From Acidiphilium sp. (lineage in GTDB: Bacteria; Pseudomonadota; Alphaproteobacteria; Acetobacterales; Acetobacteraceae), in contig JAQTXH010000001.1 in the NCBI GenBank assembly GCA_028688905.1, forward strand, positions 124,001 to 188,000: a DNA stretch of 64,000 nt, in the 5' to 3' direction. The notes under the pieces were generated by a model that was not told where the DNA came from, made no database searches, and saw only the letters and a program-made list of their open reading frames with translations. Positions 20,252-28,536 of the stretch are shown here, in pieces; the first letter of the stretch is position 1, and each line of letters begins with the position of its first letter. Made by a program: the position numbers and the translations under genes.

Positions 20252-21850
20252 ATGACCCTCAATCTCACCATCCAGAAAACCAGCCACACCGATTTCACCC
20301 CGCGCATCACCGTGATCGGCGTCGGCGGTGGCGGCACTAACGCGGTCAACAACATGATCGCGCTCAATCTGCCCGGCGTCGATTTCGTGGTCGCCAACAC
20401 CGATGCGCAACAGCTTTCGCTGTCCCGCGCCGAGCGCCGCATCCAGCTTGGCCCGCATATCACCCAGGGCAATGGTGCCGGCGGCAGGCCCGAGATCGGC
20501 AAGGCCTCGGCCGAGGAGGCCGCCGACGATCTCGCCCGCCATCTCGATGGCGCGCATATGGTGTTCATCACCGCCGGCATGGGCGGCGGCACTGGCACGG
20601 GTGCGGCCCCGGTGATCGCGCGGATGGCGCGCGAACGCGGCATCCTCACCGTCGGCGTCGTCACCAAGCCGTTCTCGTTCGAAGGCAAGCGGCGGCTGAA
20701 ATCGGCCGACGAGGGCATCATCGAATTGCAGAACTATGTCGATACCCTCATCGTCATTCCGAACCAGAACCTGTTCAAGGTCGCCAACGAGCGCACCGGC
20801 TGGAAAGAAGCCTTCGAAATGGCCGACCATGTGCTTTACATGGGCGTGCGCGGTGTTACCGATCTGATGGTGGTGCCGGGCATGGTCAATCTCGACTACG
20901 CCGATATCCGCTCGGTGATGTCGGAAATGGGCAAGGCGATGATGGGCACCGGCGAGGCCGAGGGCGAAGATCGCGCGATCCGCGCCGCCGAAGCCGCCAT
21001 TTCCAACCCGTTGCTCGAAGACACCAACATGAAGGGCGCGCGCGGCCTGCTGATCAACATCACCGGCGGTTCCGACCTCACCCTGTTCGAGCTTGATCAG
21101 GCGGCCAACCGCATCCGCGAGGAGGTCGATGAAGACGCCAACATCATGGTCGGCATGGCGCTCGATGAAAATCTTGGTGGCCGGGTGCGTATTTCGGTGG
21201 TCGCCACCGGGATCGATACCGCGCCACCCGCCCAGGCCGAACGGCCCAAGCTGGTGGCGATGGGCGGCGGCGGCATGATGAACGTCGACGCGGTTGGTAA
21301 CGGCACAGGGCATCAGCAAGCACCGATGCTGAACGTGGTGCCGCAGCAGCCGCTGCAACCGCAATCGCCGCCCCAGGCGATGCAGTTCCAACCGATGCAA
21401 AACCAGACACCCCAATCTCAGCCGATGCAGTCCCAGCCGATGCAGTCCCAGCCGATGTCATTCAACGAAGCGCCGGCGCGCACGCCGATTTCGGCACCAG
21501 CCGCTTACCGTGAAGCGCCGCGCGCACCGGCGGCCGATCAGGCCCGCAAAGGCAGCCTGTTCAGCCGGATGACCAGCGGGTTCCGTGGTGCCGCCGCACC
21601 CCAGCCCGCGCCGCACCAGCCCGCGCCGTACCAGGCTGAACCGCAACGCCAGGTTCCGCAGTCGGCATACGTGACGCCGCAGGACCAAGCCCCGCAGTAT
21701 CAGCCGGCGCAACCCCAACAACATCAGCCGGCGGCCTACGCCCCGCCCGCGCCAGTTCAGCACAGCGAGCCGCGCCCGGCGGTGCGGTTGGCACATAACG
21801 AGGAAATCGGCATCGACATTCCCGCCTTCCTCCGCCGCCAGCAGTCCTGA
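20252..21850 (+). CDS. ftsZ: Cell division protein FtsZ
   Basis: FtsZ is the tubulin-like GTPase that forms the division ring. AGGAGA stands before the ATG at 20252. The GTP signature [15 protein letters not shown] lies near residue 110, [13 protein letters not shown] near residue 24 and the synergy-loop [11 protein letters not shown] near residue 212. The GTPase core ends near residue 320. A Gln/Pro/Met/Ala-rich linker of about 190 residues follows, with a DNA-level tandem repeat (21418-21460). The C-terminal peptide [11 protein letters not shown] is the binding site for FtsA and other partners. The total of 532 residues is long because of the linker. Confidence 0.96.
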   Translation: MTLNLTIQKTSHTDFTPRITVIGVGGGGTNAVNNMIALNLPGVDFVVANTDAQQLSLSRAERRIQLGPHITQGNGAGGRPEIGKASAEEAADDLARHLDGAHMVFITAGMGGGTGTGAAPVIARMARERGILTVGVVTKPFSFEGKRRLKSADEGIIELQNYVDTLIVIPNQNLFKVANERTGWKEAFEMADHVLYMGVRGVTDLMVVPGMVNLDYADIRSVMSEMGKAMMGTGEAEGEDRAIRAAEAAISNPLLEDTNMKGARGLLINITGGSDLTLFELDQAANRIREEVDEDANIMVGMALDENLGGRVRISVVATGIDTAPPAQAERPKLVAMGGGGMMNVDAVGNGTGHQQAPMLNVVPQQPLQPQSPPQAMQFQPMQNQTPQSQPMQSQPMQSQPMSFNEAPARTPISAPAAYREAPRAPAADQARKGSLFSRMTSGFRGAAAPQPAPHQPAPYQAEPQRQVPQSAYVTPQDQAPQYQPAQPQQHQPAAYAPPAPVQHSEPRPAVRLAHNEEIGIDIPAFLRRQQS

Positions 21851-21865
21851 ATTTCCGTCCCACCA

Positions 21866-21896
21866 AACGGCACCCGCGCAAACCGCCGGTGCCGTT
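21866..21896 (+). terminator. Hairpin after ftsZ, possible end of the division cluster
   Basis: AACGGCACC (21866-21874) pairs with GGTGCCGTT (21888-21896), a perfect 9-bp stem with a 13-nt loop, 15 nt past the ftsZ stop. No T run follows, so it is either a Rho-assisted end or an RNA-stabilising hairpin. Confidence 0.4.
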
Positions 21897-22079
21897 CCCG
21901 GCGGAAATGCCACTCCGACATCAGATTCGGTGCCCATCTCGCCGATAGTCTTGATCGCACGCCCGATGGCGGTTTCGCGATCGACTACACCAAATTCCAC
22001 GATCTCGAAGATTGATCTCGACTCGGCAACTCAAACAGTCCAAACCGTCGACTCCGCACTCAGGCCGCAGGAGGGCATC

Positions 22080-22136
22080 ATGACAGCCATTATGAACCGC
22101 CCCGACGCCAAGCGCGTCGCTCCCCCGCGCGCCTGA
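22080..22136 (+). CDS. Possible 18-residue leader peptide before rsgA
   Basis: ATG at 22080 is preceded by AGGAGGG at good spacing and opens an 18-codon frame (MTAIMNRPDAKRVAPPRA) ending 61 nt before rsgA. This is a stronger ribosome site than many real genes here have. No family is recognised. The remainder of the 347-nt gap between ftsZ and rsgA shows only the hairpin above. It may be a translated leader or chance. Confidence 0.3.
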   Translation: MTAIMNRPDAKRVAPPRA

Positions 22137-22197
22137 CAAGCCCCGTTCCACATCGTCAGGCCCGAATTCTACATCTTTCGCACGGAGCCTGATCGTC

Positions 22198-23247
22198 ATG
22201 GACGATATCGATCATCTGGGATGGAGCCGAGCGCTCGCCCAAGCTTTTGCCAGCCAGGCCGAACCCAACCAGATCCCTGGCCGGATCGTCGCGCATCATC
22301 GCGGCCATTACGAACTCGCCTACGCCGGCGGCACCATCCGCGCCCAATGCGCCGGCCGGATGCGCCATCGCGACACTGAATTCGGTCTGCCCGTGGTCGG
22401 CGATTTCGTCTCCGCCCGCCTTGAGGGCGGTGCCGCCACGATCGACGCCGTGTTGCCCCGTCGCACCAAATTCGCCCGCGCCGTGGGTGACCTGACCCGC
22501 CACGACATCGCCAAAGGCGAACAGATCATCGCGGCCAATATCGATTATGTTTTGATTGTCACCGGTGCCGATGCCGATTTCTCGGTCCGCCGCCTCGAAC
22601 GTTTGCTCGGTGCCGCCTGGGGCAGCGGTGCGATCCCGATGGTCGTACTGACCAAAATCGACCTTGGACTCGCGGCCCCGATGATCGAACAACTCGCCAT
22701 CGAGGCCCCCGGCGTCGCGGTGCATCGGGTCTCGAACGCAACGGGCGAGGGCATCGCCTCCCTCCGCGCGCTGATCGCCCCCGGCCAGACCGCCTTGCTG
22801 GTCGGCTCCTCCGGCGTTGGCAAATCCAGCTTGGTCAACCGCCTGCTCGGCACCGATCGCCAGGCCACCAGCATCACCGACGACAACGGCCGTGGCCGTC
22901 ACACCACGACCAGCCGTGACCTGTTTTCCCTCGAAGGCGGCGGAATGATCCTTGACACCCCCGGCATCCGCGCGATCACCCAATGGCAGACCGAAGGCCT
23001 CGAAGACGCCTTCGCCGACATCGCGGATCTCGCCGCAAACTGCCGCTTCACCGACTGCCGCCACGAAGCTGAACCCGGTTGCGCCGTCCAGGCCGCCATC
23101 GTCGACGGCACGCTCGACCGACGCCGCCTGACCGATTACGCCAAACTCAACCGCGAAATGGCCATACTGGAACGCCGGGGCGACAAACGCGCCGAAGCCG
23201 CGCAGAAGCGGGCGTGGGCCGGTCGGGGCAAAAAAGCCAAGGGGTAA
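22198..23247 (+). CDS. rsgA: Ribosome small-subunit biogenesis GTPase RsgA
   Basis: RsgA is a circularly permuted GTPase that checks late 30S assembly. The G motifs run in the permuted order: TKIDL (G4, near residue 156), then GSSGVGKSSLVNRLLG (G1, near residue 200), then DTPGIR (G3). An N-terminal OB fold precedes them. The C-terminal zinc knuckle has CRFTDCRHEAEPGC near residue 280. It has 349 residues and ends 19 nt from the convergent pstA stop. Confidence 0.95.
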   Translation: MDDIDHLGWSRALAQAFASQAEPNQIPGRIVAHHRGHYELAYAGGTIRAQCAGRMRHRDTEFGLPVVGDFVSARLEGGAATIDAVLPRRTKFARAVGDLTRHDIAKGEQIIAANIDYVLIVTGADADFSVRRLERLLGAAWGSGAIPMVVLTKIDLGLAAPMIEQLAIEAPGVAVHRVSNATGEGIASLRALIAPGQTALLVGSSGVGKSSLVNRLLGTDRQATSITDDNGRGRHTTTSRDLFSLEGGGMILDTPGIRAITQWQTEGLEDAFADIADLAANCRFTDCRHEAEPGCAVQAAIVDGTLDRRRLTDYAKLNREMAILERRGDKRAEAAQKRAWAGRGKKAKG

Positions 23248-23266
23248 ATCCGCCCTGACATTCTGC

Positions 23267-24133
23267 TCACGTCCGGGGCCGCAGCACCACCCGGACGCCG
23301 ATATTGATCGCCAGCACCACCAGCATCACCAGCAGGGCGGCGGCGAAGGCAAGTGCGTGGGCCGATTTGTAGGGCTGGTTGATAAAGGTCCAGATCACAT
23401 AGGTCAGGTAGCCAATCGGCTGGTTGGTCAGCTTGCCGTTCCACAGATAATTCGACCAACCGGCGGTATAGATCAACGGCGCGGTTTCCCCGACCGAAAT
23501 CGCCAACCCCAGCAGCACGCCGGTGATCACTCCGGGAGCGCCGGCCGCCAGCACGACTTTGAACGCCACGGTCCGCTCCTGCGCGCCGAGCGCGTAGGCG
23601 GCCTCGCGCATCTGCACCGGCACCCGTTGCAGCGACAACTCGGTAATCCGTGCCAGATAGGGCACCACCATGATCGCGAGGGTAATCGCGCCCGCCAGCG
23701 CGGAAAACTGCCAGCCAAGCCCGATCACCATGGTGATATACGAAAAATACCCCAGCACGATCGAGGGCATCCCGGTCAGCGTGTCCGACAGAAACCGGAT
23801 CACCGAACCCAGCCGGTTCTGCCCGTATTCCGACAGATACATCCCCGCCCCGACCCCGATCGGCACTGCGAACACCAGCGAGCCGAGCGAGAGCACGGCC
23901 GTACCGACAATCGCGGCCAGCAGTCCGCCCGTCACCCCGTTACTCGATGTGGTGAACAGCGAAATCGAAAACGCCGAAGCCCCCTTGATGGTAATCGTCA
24001 AGACCAGGTCGAGCAGCGGCACCGCGACCAGCAGAAACGCCAACCCGCACAATCCCCATCCGACCGCGCTGCTGACGATCCGCTTGGTTTCCAGTGCCGA
24101 GCGGCGGGCTTTCACATCAAATGTTGCGGACAA
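23267..24133 (-). CDS. pstA: Phosphate ABC transporter permease PstA
   Basis: PstA is one of two permease subunits of the high-affinity phosphate importer. It has 288 residues with about six helices. The ABC permease (EAA-like) loop is in EAAYALGAQERTVAFKVVLAAGAPGVITG, of which the core is ALGAQERTVAFK, near residue 195. Its start overlaps the end of pstC by 17 nt, so the two are cotranscribed. No pstB or phoU follows; rsgA faces it directly. Confidence 0.93.
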   Translation of the reverse strand: MSATFDVKARRSALETKRIVSSAVGWGLCGLAFLLVAVPLLDLVLTITIKGASAFSISLFTTSSNGVTGGLLAAIVGTAVLSLGSLVFAVPIGVGAGMYLSEYGQNRLGSVIRFLSDTLTGMPSIVLGYFSYITMVIGLGWQFSALAGAITLAIMVVPYLARITELSLQRVPVQMREAAYALGAQERTVAFKVVLAAGAPGVITGVLLGLAISVGETAPLIYTAGWSNYLWNGKLTNQPIGYLTYVIWTFINQPYKSAHALAFAAALLVMLVVLAINIGVRVVLRPRT

Positions 24134-25103
24134 AGGTCGCTCCCCGCACGATCATCCGTGCTACCGCATTGACGCCCAACGTGATGACAAACAGCACCAG
24201 CGCAATCTCGGCCAATGATTTCACCGCCATATTGGTCGGATCCTGCAATGCGCTGTCGAGTTGCGAGAGAATGAACGCCGCCATCGTGCTGATCGGCGTG
24301 AAAATCGTCTTCGGCAGATAATTCAGCGCCCCACCCGACACCATCAGCACCGCCATGGTCTCCCCCAGCGCGCGACCCAATCCAAGCACAACCCCGCCGA
24401 TCAAGGTAATCCGCACGGTCGGCATCATGATCTTGGTCACCACCTCGAACCGCGTCGCCCCCAGTGCCACCGCCGATTCCCGCAAATCCAGCGGAACCTG
24501 ACGCAGCGCGTCGTATAAGGTTGTCGCGATAATCGGAGTAATCATCAGAGCCAGTACAGTCCCCGCGGCGAGCAAGCCAAATCCGCTGCCGGTGCTGTTA
24601 TTCATGTTGAAAAACGGAATGAACCCGAGCACGGCGGTAATCCCCGGCCCGATATAGTGTGAAATCAGCGGCGCGAGCACATAAATGCCCCATAGCCCGA
24701 ACACCACGCTCGGCACCACGGCCACGAGTTCCACCAGCATGGAAAGAACAGGGCGCACACGGTCCGGTGCCGCTTCGGACAAAAAAATCGCGGTCCCGAC
24801 CGCCACCGGCAGCGCGAACAGCAAGGCGAGCAACGAGGAGAACAAGGTGCCGACAATGAACGCCAGAATGCCGTAATCCGCGCCGATCGGAACCTGATAC
24901 CCCCGTGTCACCACCGGGTTCATGTACAGGTTACCCAGGCTCCAATCGATCGTACCGAGGAACCTGATGCCGTTGAACCCGATCGCCTGCCACGCGTACT
25001 GGCCAAGAAACACTACAATAATGATCAAAGAAACCGGGATCACAATTGCAATGCTGGTCAAAGTCAGCCGGAACAGGTTCAATCGTTTCGCCTGACGTTT
25101 CAT
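24117..25103 (-). CDS. pstC: Phosphate ABC transporter permease PstC
   Basis: PstC is the partner permease of PstA. It has 328 residues with a first helix at about 15-35, a periplasmic loop, then five more helices. The cytoplasmic permease loop shows ESAVALGATRFEVVTKIM near residue 215. ATG at 25103 lies 62 nt after the pstS stop, with a terminator hairpin in between. Confidence 0.93.
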   Translation of the reverse strand: MKRQAKRLNLFRLTLTSIAIVIPVSLIIIVVFLGQYAWQAIGFNGIRFLGTIDWSLGNLYMNPVVTRGYQVPIGADYGILAFIVGTLFSSLLALLFALPVAVGTAIFLSEAAPDRVRPVLSMLVELVAVVPSVVFGLWGIYVLAPLISHYIGPGITAVLGFIPFFNMNNSTGSGFGLLAAGTVLALMITPIIATTLYDALRQVPLDLRESAVALGATRFEVVTKIMMPTVRITLIGGVVLGLGRALGETMAVLMVSGGALNYLPKTIFTPISTMAAFILSQLDSALQDPTNMAVKSLAEIALVLFVITLGVNAVARMIVRGATFVRNI

Positions 25104-25119
25104 CCTGCGTCCTTAATCG

Positions 25120-25150
25120 AAAACGCCCTTCCGGCCAACCCGGAAGGGCG
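25120..25150 (-). terminator. Terminator/attenuator between pstS and pstC
   Basis: On the reverse strand an 11-bp perfect stem (25140-25150 with 25124-25134) with a 5-nt loop is followed by TTTTC. It lies 15 nt past the pstS stop and 17 nt before pstC. It would cut transcription after pstS, so that the binding protein is made in excess over the permeases. Confidence 0.75.
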
Positions 25151-25165
25151 CGTCGCTGGCCGAAA

Positions 25166-26242
25166 TCAGCCGCCGATCTTGGCGATCTGGGCTGCCGAAA
25201 GCTTCTTGATCGCCGGCGGCAGGGCCATGAACTCGACCTGCTTCAAGTAAACCGGCTTGTTGCCCGTGTTGCTCGCCCAGGTCAGCAAGTCCTTGACCGC
25301 CTTGGCGGTCGCGGCGTCACGCTGCTTGGTGTTCACGATGGCATATTCGTAGTTGATGATCGGATAGCTCATCGCACCCGGCGCGAAAATCAAGCTGATC
25401 CGTTCATCCGCCGGGGTCTTGCCGACCAGTTCGTCGGCGGCGGCGCTGATCGTCCTGGGGGTCGGCAGAACGTATTTGCCGGCCTTGTTCAACAGCATGG
25501 CTTGGCCGAGATGCGCCTCGCTGACCTCTTTATGGAACGACACGCCGATATAGGCGATCGCATAGGGGTTCTGCTTCAACGCCTCGACCATGCCGGGGTT
25601 GCCCTGCGCGCCCAACCCGCCCTGTACCGCCGGCCATGAGACCGTGGTGCCGTAGCCCACCGTGCTTGCCCAAGCGGGGGTCGAGAAATCGAGATACTGG
25701 CTGAAAATGAAGGTGTCGCCCGAACCATCGGTGCGGTGTACCGGAATGATCTTGTGGTCCGGCAGTTTCAGGCCCGGATTGAGCGCCTCGATCGCCGGGT
25801 CGTTCCACATACCGATCTTGCCGGTATAGATGTCCGCCAGAACCGGCCCGGACAGTTTCAAATGCTTGTTGTTCATGCCGGGCAGATTGTAATTGATCGC
25901 CTGGGCCGAAATCGCGAGCGGGATGTTCAGAATATCGGGGTTCTGCTTGACCTGCTGGTCTGACATATACGCATCCGACGCGCCGACCTGGACCACGCCG
26001 GAAATCGCCTGCGCAATACCCGCTCCCGATCCGGTGCCCTGGGTGGTGATCTTGACGCCCGGATAGATCGCTTCGAAATGCGGCACCCAGATGTTGAACA
26101 GAGGATACAGCAGGGTGGAACCGGTCTCGACCAGTGTGACCCCGGCGGCCTGGGCGACGCCCATGCCAAGCCCGGCGATCAGTGCCGCGGCGGCGGCGGC
26201 ACGCAGCAATGTGGAGCGGCGCAATTTAGTAACAGATCGCAC
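25166..26242 (-). CDS. pstS: Periplasmic phosphate-binding protein PstS
   Basis: PstS captures phosphate for PstCA. The GTG at 26242 follows GGGAG by 7 nt and gives a basic N-terminus and a clear signal peptide ending about VAQA-AGV. The frame is open 11 codons further to 26275, but that start lacks a ribosome site. Phosphate-site motifs are ETGSTLLYPLF, TGSGAGIAQ, VGASDAYMS and HRTDGSGDT. The mature protein is about 325 residues. It is the first gene of the operon, with a candidate Pho box upstream. Confidence 0.92.
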   Translation of the reverse strand: MRSVTKLRRSTLLRAAAAAALIAGLGMGVAQAAGVTLVETGSTLLYPLFNIWVPHFEAIYPGVKITTQGTGSGAGIAQAISGVVQVGASDAYMSDQQVKQNPDILNIPLAISAQAINYNLPGMNNKHLKLSGPVLADIYTGKIGMWNDPAIEALNPGLKLPDHKIIPVHRTDGSGDTFIFSQYLDFSTPAWASTVGYGTTVSWPAVQGGLGAQGNPGMVEALKQNPYAIAYIGVSFHKEVSEAHLGQAMLLNKAGKYVLPTPRTISAAADELVGKTPADERISLIFAPGAMSYPIINYEYAIVNTKQRDAATAKAVKDLLTWASNTGNKPVYLKQVEFMALPPAIKKLSAAQIAKIGG

Positions 26243-26350
26243 GATGGATCTCCCTTTCGGTTGCGATAGAGTCAACGAAAACCTACGGGGTTGTAATGTC
26301 CCGTGCCGCGCCGTCTAGGCGATTGTGCGTTACAAGGCGACCTGGTTTCA

Positions 26351-26368
26351 ATGAAGCTTTGATGACAT
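26351..26368 (-). promoter_or_regulatory. Candidate Pho box upstream of pstS
   Basis: On the reverse strand ATGTCAT-CAAA-GCTTCAT has the 7-4-7 layout of PhoB boxes (CTGTCAT-N4-CTGTCAT). The first half matches 6 of 7 and the second 4 of 7. It lies 109 nt before the chosen pstS start, a place where PhoB would replace the -35 region. Confidence 0.45.
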
Positions 26369-26379
26369 TGATGATTCGA

Positions 26380-26895
26380 TCACGGTATACGCACGGAATC
26401 GCGAGATTTTTGTAACGCAACTGCAATGCGTCCCTCGATCATCGCCACCGGCGTCTCCAAACCGCCATACCGGATCGCGCGGCGTGTGGATTTGCCGTCC
26501 TCACCTTTGAGGTGGACCATGAAGGCCGACTTTGTCGCATGGGCGGCGGCGATTTCGTGCCACCGATAGTGTTCCCGCACGTTTGGCCGCGGTAGCAGCA
26601 TGATCCCGTCGGGGCTGATAATCGCGCGGGCGCGCATATGTGGGTCGGCACGGCGACGCCGCAGCGACTCGACCGAGGCAATCATCGCGACCACTCCGGC
26701 CACCGGCAGCAGAATGGCCATGATCGTCAGAAACAGGCTCGGCACCGCATCGCGCACGAACACGATGGGCCCGATCATGCCGAGGGCGAGGATCATCAAC
26801 GCGACGATTAAAGGTGGCGAAATCGGAGCCGCCCCGGCGCGCAGCGATAGCGCATCGTCCGCCCGGATACTCTGATCGTCAGGCTCTTCGTTCAT
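26380..26895 (-). CDS. Hypothetical membrane protein with two N-terminal helices
   Basis: No family is recognised. The 171 residues have an acidic N-terminus, two hydrophobic helices (about 27-50 and 55-78), a basic turn (LRRRRADPHMR), and a soluble C-terminal part. Strands there, such as AIISPDGIMLLPRP and HYRWHEIAAAHA, resemble PH-like domains of small membrane proteins; this is an impression only. ATG at 26895 is preceded by a threefold direct repeat that itself contains start codons. The gene ends upstream of the pstS promoter region and is read in the same direction. Confidence 0.65.
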   Translation of the reverse strand: MNEEPDDQSIRADDALSLRAGAAPISPPLIVALMILALGMIGPIVFVRDAVPSLFLTIMAILLPVAGVVAMIASVESLRRRRADPHMRARAIISPDGIMLLPRPNVREHYRWHEIAAAHATKSAFMVHLKGEDGKSTRRAIRYGGLETPVAMIEGRIAVALQKSRDSVRIP

Positions 26896-26896
26896 T

Positions 26897-26942
26897 GGTC
26901 ATCGCTCATTGGGGGTCATCGCTCATCTAGGTCATCGCTCAT
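26897..26942. repeat. Three direct repeats of GGTCATCGCTCAT
   Basis: Identical 13-bp units start at 26897, 26914 and 26930 (period 17 then 16). On the reverse strand each reads ATGAGCGATGACC, that is, a start codon plus MSDD, and each runs into a stop after a few codons. The last mini-frame stops at a TGA that overlaps the ATG of the membrane-protein gene. Confidence 0.85.
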
Positions 26943-27006
26943 CGGGCAATCCTGCCAAAATCGGCGCGAATTGTCGATTGTGACAGGAAGAGTGTACCAT
27001 CAACCA

Positions 27007-27552
27007 ATGGCCGACGACTCGAAGCGTTTAACCCACGCCGCCCTGTTTCAGGCCTTTTTCATCGCGGGCTTGTCGGGATTCGGAGCGGTGCTGCCCTTTG
27101 CCCGGCGCATGATGGTCGAACGGAAAGGCTGGCTCACGGCGACCGAATTCGCCGACCTGTTCAGCCTGTGCCAGTTTTTGCCCGGTTCCAACGTGGTCAA
27201 CCTCGCCACCGCGTTCGGCTCGCGCCATCGCGGCCTCACCGGCGCGCTGGTCGCCACGGCGGGGCTGCTGATCGCGCCGGTGATAATCGTGATCGGTCTC
27301 GGCTTGCTCTATGAGCACTACGGCACCCTGCCGATCGTTCATCGCGGCCTGGGGGGCCTCGCTTCGGCGGCGTCCGGCCTGGTGCTCGGCACCGCCCTGA
27401 AAATCGCGGGGCCGGTATTCCGCCATATTGCAACCATTTTTGTCCTGGCGTTTGCCTTCGTCCTGTTCGGCGTGCTGCATCTGCGCCTGCCGATGGTGAT
27501 CGCGATCGCCCTGCCGGTCTCGCTGGCGATATCGGCGGGGCGGGTCCGATGA
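27007..27552 (+). CDS. chrA: Chromate transporter, short-chain type, first subunit
   Basis: Short-chain CHR proteins work as pairs of half-size subunits and export chromate or related anions. This 181-residue protein has about five helices. The CHR-domain signature is split over FQAFFIAGLSGFGAVLPF, ATEFADLFSLCQFLPGSN and NLATAFGSRHRG. ATG at 27007 was chosen; a TTG at 26971 lies upstream in frame. It overlaps the start of the second, interrupted subunit by 4 nt, so the pair was an operon. With its partner broken, function is doubtful. The substrate is not certain for this family. Confidence 0.85.
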   Translation: MADDSKRLTHAALFQAFFIAGLSGFGAVLPFARRMMVERKGWLTATEFADLFSLCQFLPGSNVVNLATAFGSRHRGLTGALVATAGLLIAPVIIVIGLGLLYEHYGTLPIVHRGLGGLASAASGLVLGTALKIAGPVFRHIATIFVLAFAFVLFGVLHLRLPMVIAIALPVSLAISAGRVR

Positions 27553-27880
27553 TATTGCTGGTGTTGCTGCTGCTGTTCGCCGAAATGTCGGTCCTGGCGA
27601 TCGGCGGGGTTTCGAGCACCTTGCCGGCGATGGCCCGCGCGGTCGAGACGAATCACTGGCTCACCGCCCAGCAATTCGCGGCCCTGTTCGGCGTGGCGCA
27701 AGCGAGTCCCGGCCCGAACATGATGATCGTGACCCTGGTGGGGCTGCATGTGGCGGGCATTTCCGGAGCACTGGTCTCGACAGCGGCGATGGTGGCCCCA
27801 TCGAGCACCCTGACATTCTTCGTCGCCGGCCTGTGGGACCGGTTCCGCGCGGCGCGCTGGCGGCGGGTGGTGCAGGCCGC
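27549..27880 (+). pseudogene. chrA: Chromate transporter second subunit, N-terminal fragment (interrupted)
   Basis: ATG at 27549 overlaps the first subunit. Residues 1-110 read as a normal CHR domain (EMSVLAIGGVSSTLPAM, GVAQASPGPNMMIVTL, FFVAGLWDRFRAARWRRVVQ). At 27880 the homology stops; the frame then runs ten random codons to 27911. The missing C-terminus is found at 30093-30281. Joining the two across the duplicated GCCGC gives VVQAAITPITGGL in frame with nothing lost, for a 171-residue protein. The gene was therefore split by an insertion. Confidence 0.88.
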
Positions 27881-28128
27881 TCAGCGCTGCCGTCGAAGAA
27901 CACCGCGTTGATCGACGCCCAACCAAGCCTGAGCGCGGCCCCGACCCGGTGAGCGCCGGCCACCAAACGATACTGATCTGCGCTGGTCGGCGCGACTTCG
28001 ATCGGCGTTATCAGCCCGGACTCTTTCATTGAAAGCGCCAGCTGCTCGACCGCATTCATATCGATTTCGCGCAAGCGACCCGCGACGTCGATCGATGCTA
28101 AAGGAACCTGATGGACGGAATTGCTCAT
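27881..28128 (-). pseudogene. ParB-like N-terminal domain protein, truncated
   Basis: The first 82 residues or so are a ParB/Srx-type domain: VPLASIDVAGRLREID, ALSMKESGLITPIEV and YRLVAGAHRVGAALRLGW with the arginine-containing GxHR box. Mu-like phages often carry such a gene early, ahead of the transposase. At 27881 the frame enters chrA antisense and continues as nonsense to 27661. The ATG at 28128 overlaps the end of the Ner-like gene, so the two formed an operon. Confidence 0.75.
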
Positions 28129-28421
28129 GCCGCATGGCCTTTTTGTTGACGATTATATCCGTTTGGAGGATTGTTGTTTCGGCGGCCGCGCGGATCATGC
28201 CGGATCGGCGATCCGTTTTGGTCGTACCTAGACGGCCAAATGTCCTGCGGTGCTTTGCCTAGGAAATCGGCGACGGCCTGTTGCACAAAGGGAGACCGAG
28301 TTTTGAACGCGACCGAAATGGCTGAACGAGAAAACCCAGACTTCTCACTCAATCCGTGGAGCGTTTCGCCCTTAGCTCGGATGGCGGCCTTTATCTCCGT
28401 TGGGTTCATGTCTTGTTTCAT
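28125..28421 (-). CDS. Ner/Nlp-family DNA-binding regulator
   Basis: The 98-residue product has the Ner layout: MNPTEIKAAIRAKGETLHGL, the helix-turn-helix LSEKSGFSRSAISVAF, and the closing motif FLGKAPQDIWPSRY. In phage Mu, Ner dampens early and repressor transcription from the operator region. It is divergent from the repressor-like gene across a 115-nt gap full of repeats. A basic C-terminal tail of about 25 residues follows. It overlaps the ParB-like gene. Confidence 0.82.
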   Translation of the reverse strand: MKQDMNPTEIKAAIRAKGETLHGLSEKSGFSRSAISVAFKTRSPFVQQAVADFLGKAPQDIWPSRYDQNGSPIRHDPRGRRNNNPPNGYNRQQKGHAA

Positions 28422-28423
28422 TT

Positions 28424-28477
28424 GAATATTCCGTTGCTTCGTAGCGAGTAAATGGATAGAAATATTCCGCTACGAAG
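28424..28477. promoter_or_regulatory. Operator-like repeats between the Ner-like and repressor-like genes
   Basis: CTTCGTAGCG (28437-28446) and CGCTACGAAG (28468-28477) are perfect 10-bp inverted arms. AATATTCCG occurs at 28425-28433 and again at 28461-28469 as a direct repeat. This is the gap between divergent regulators, where Mu keeps its operators. Confidence 0.6.
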
Positions 28478-28536
28478 TCAAGCTATATTCGACACGAGTG
28501 TAATGTATATCCGTAACTCATTGTATTGGTTTAAAA

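Noticed and set aside
26897..26942. CRISPR or iteron array
   Set aside because: Only three 13-bp units with 3-4 nt between them; they are better explained as a duplicated start region.
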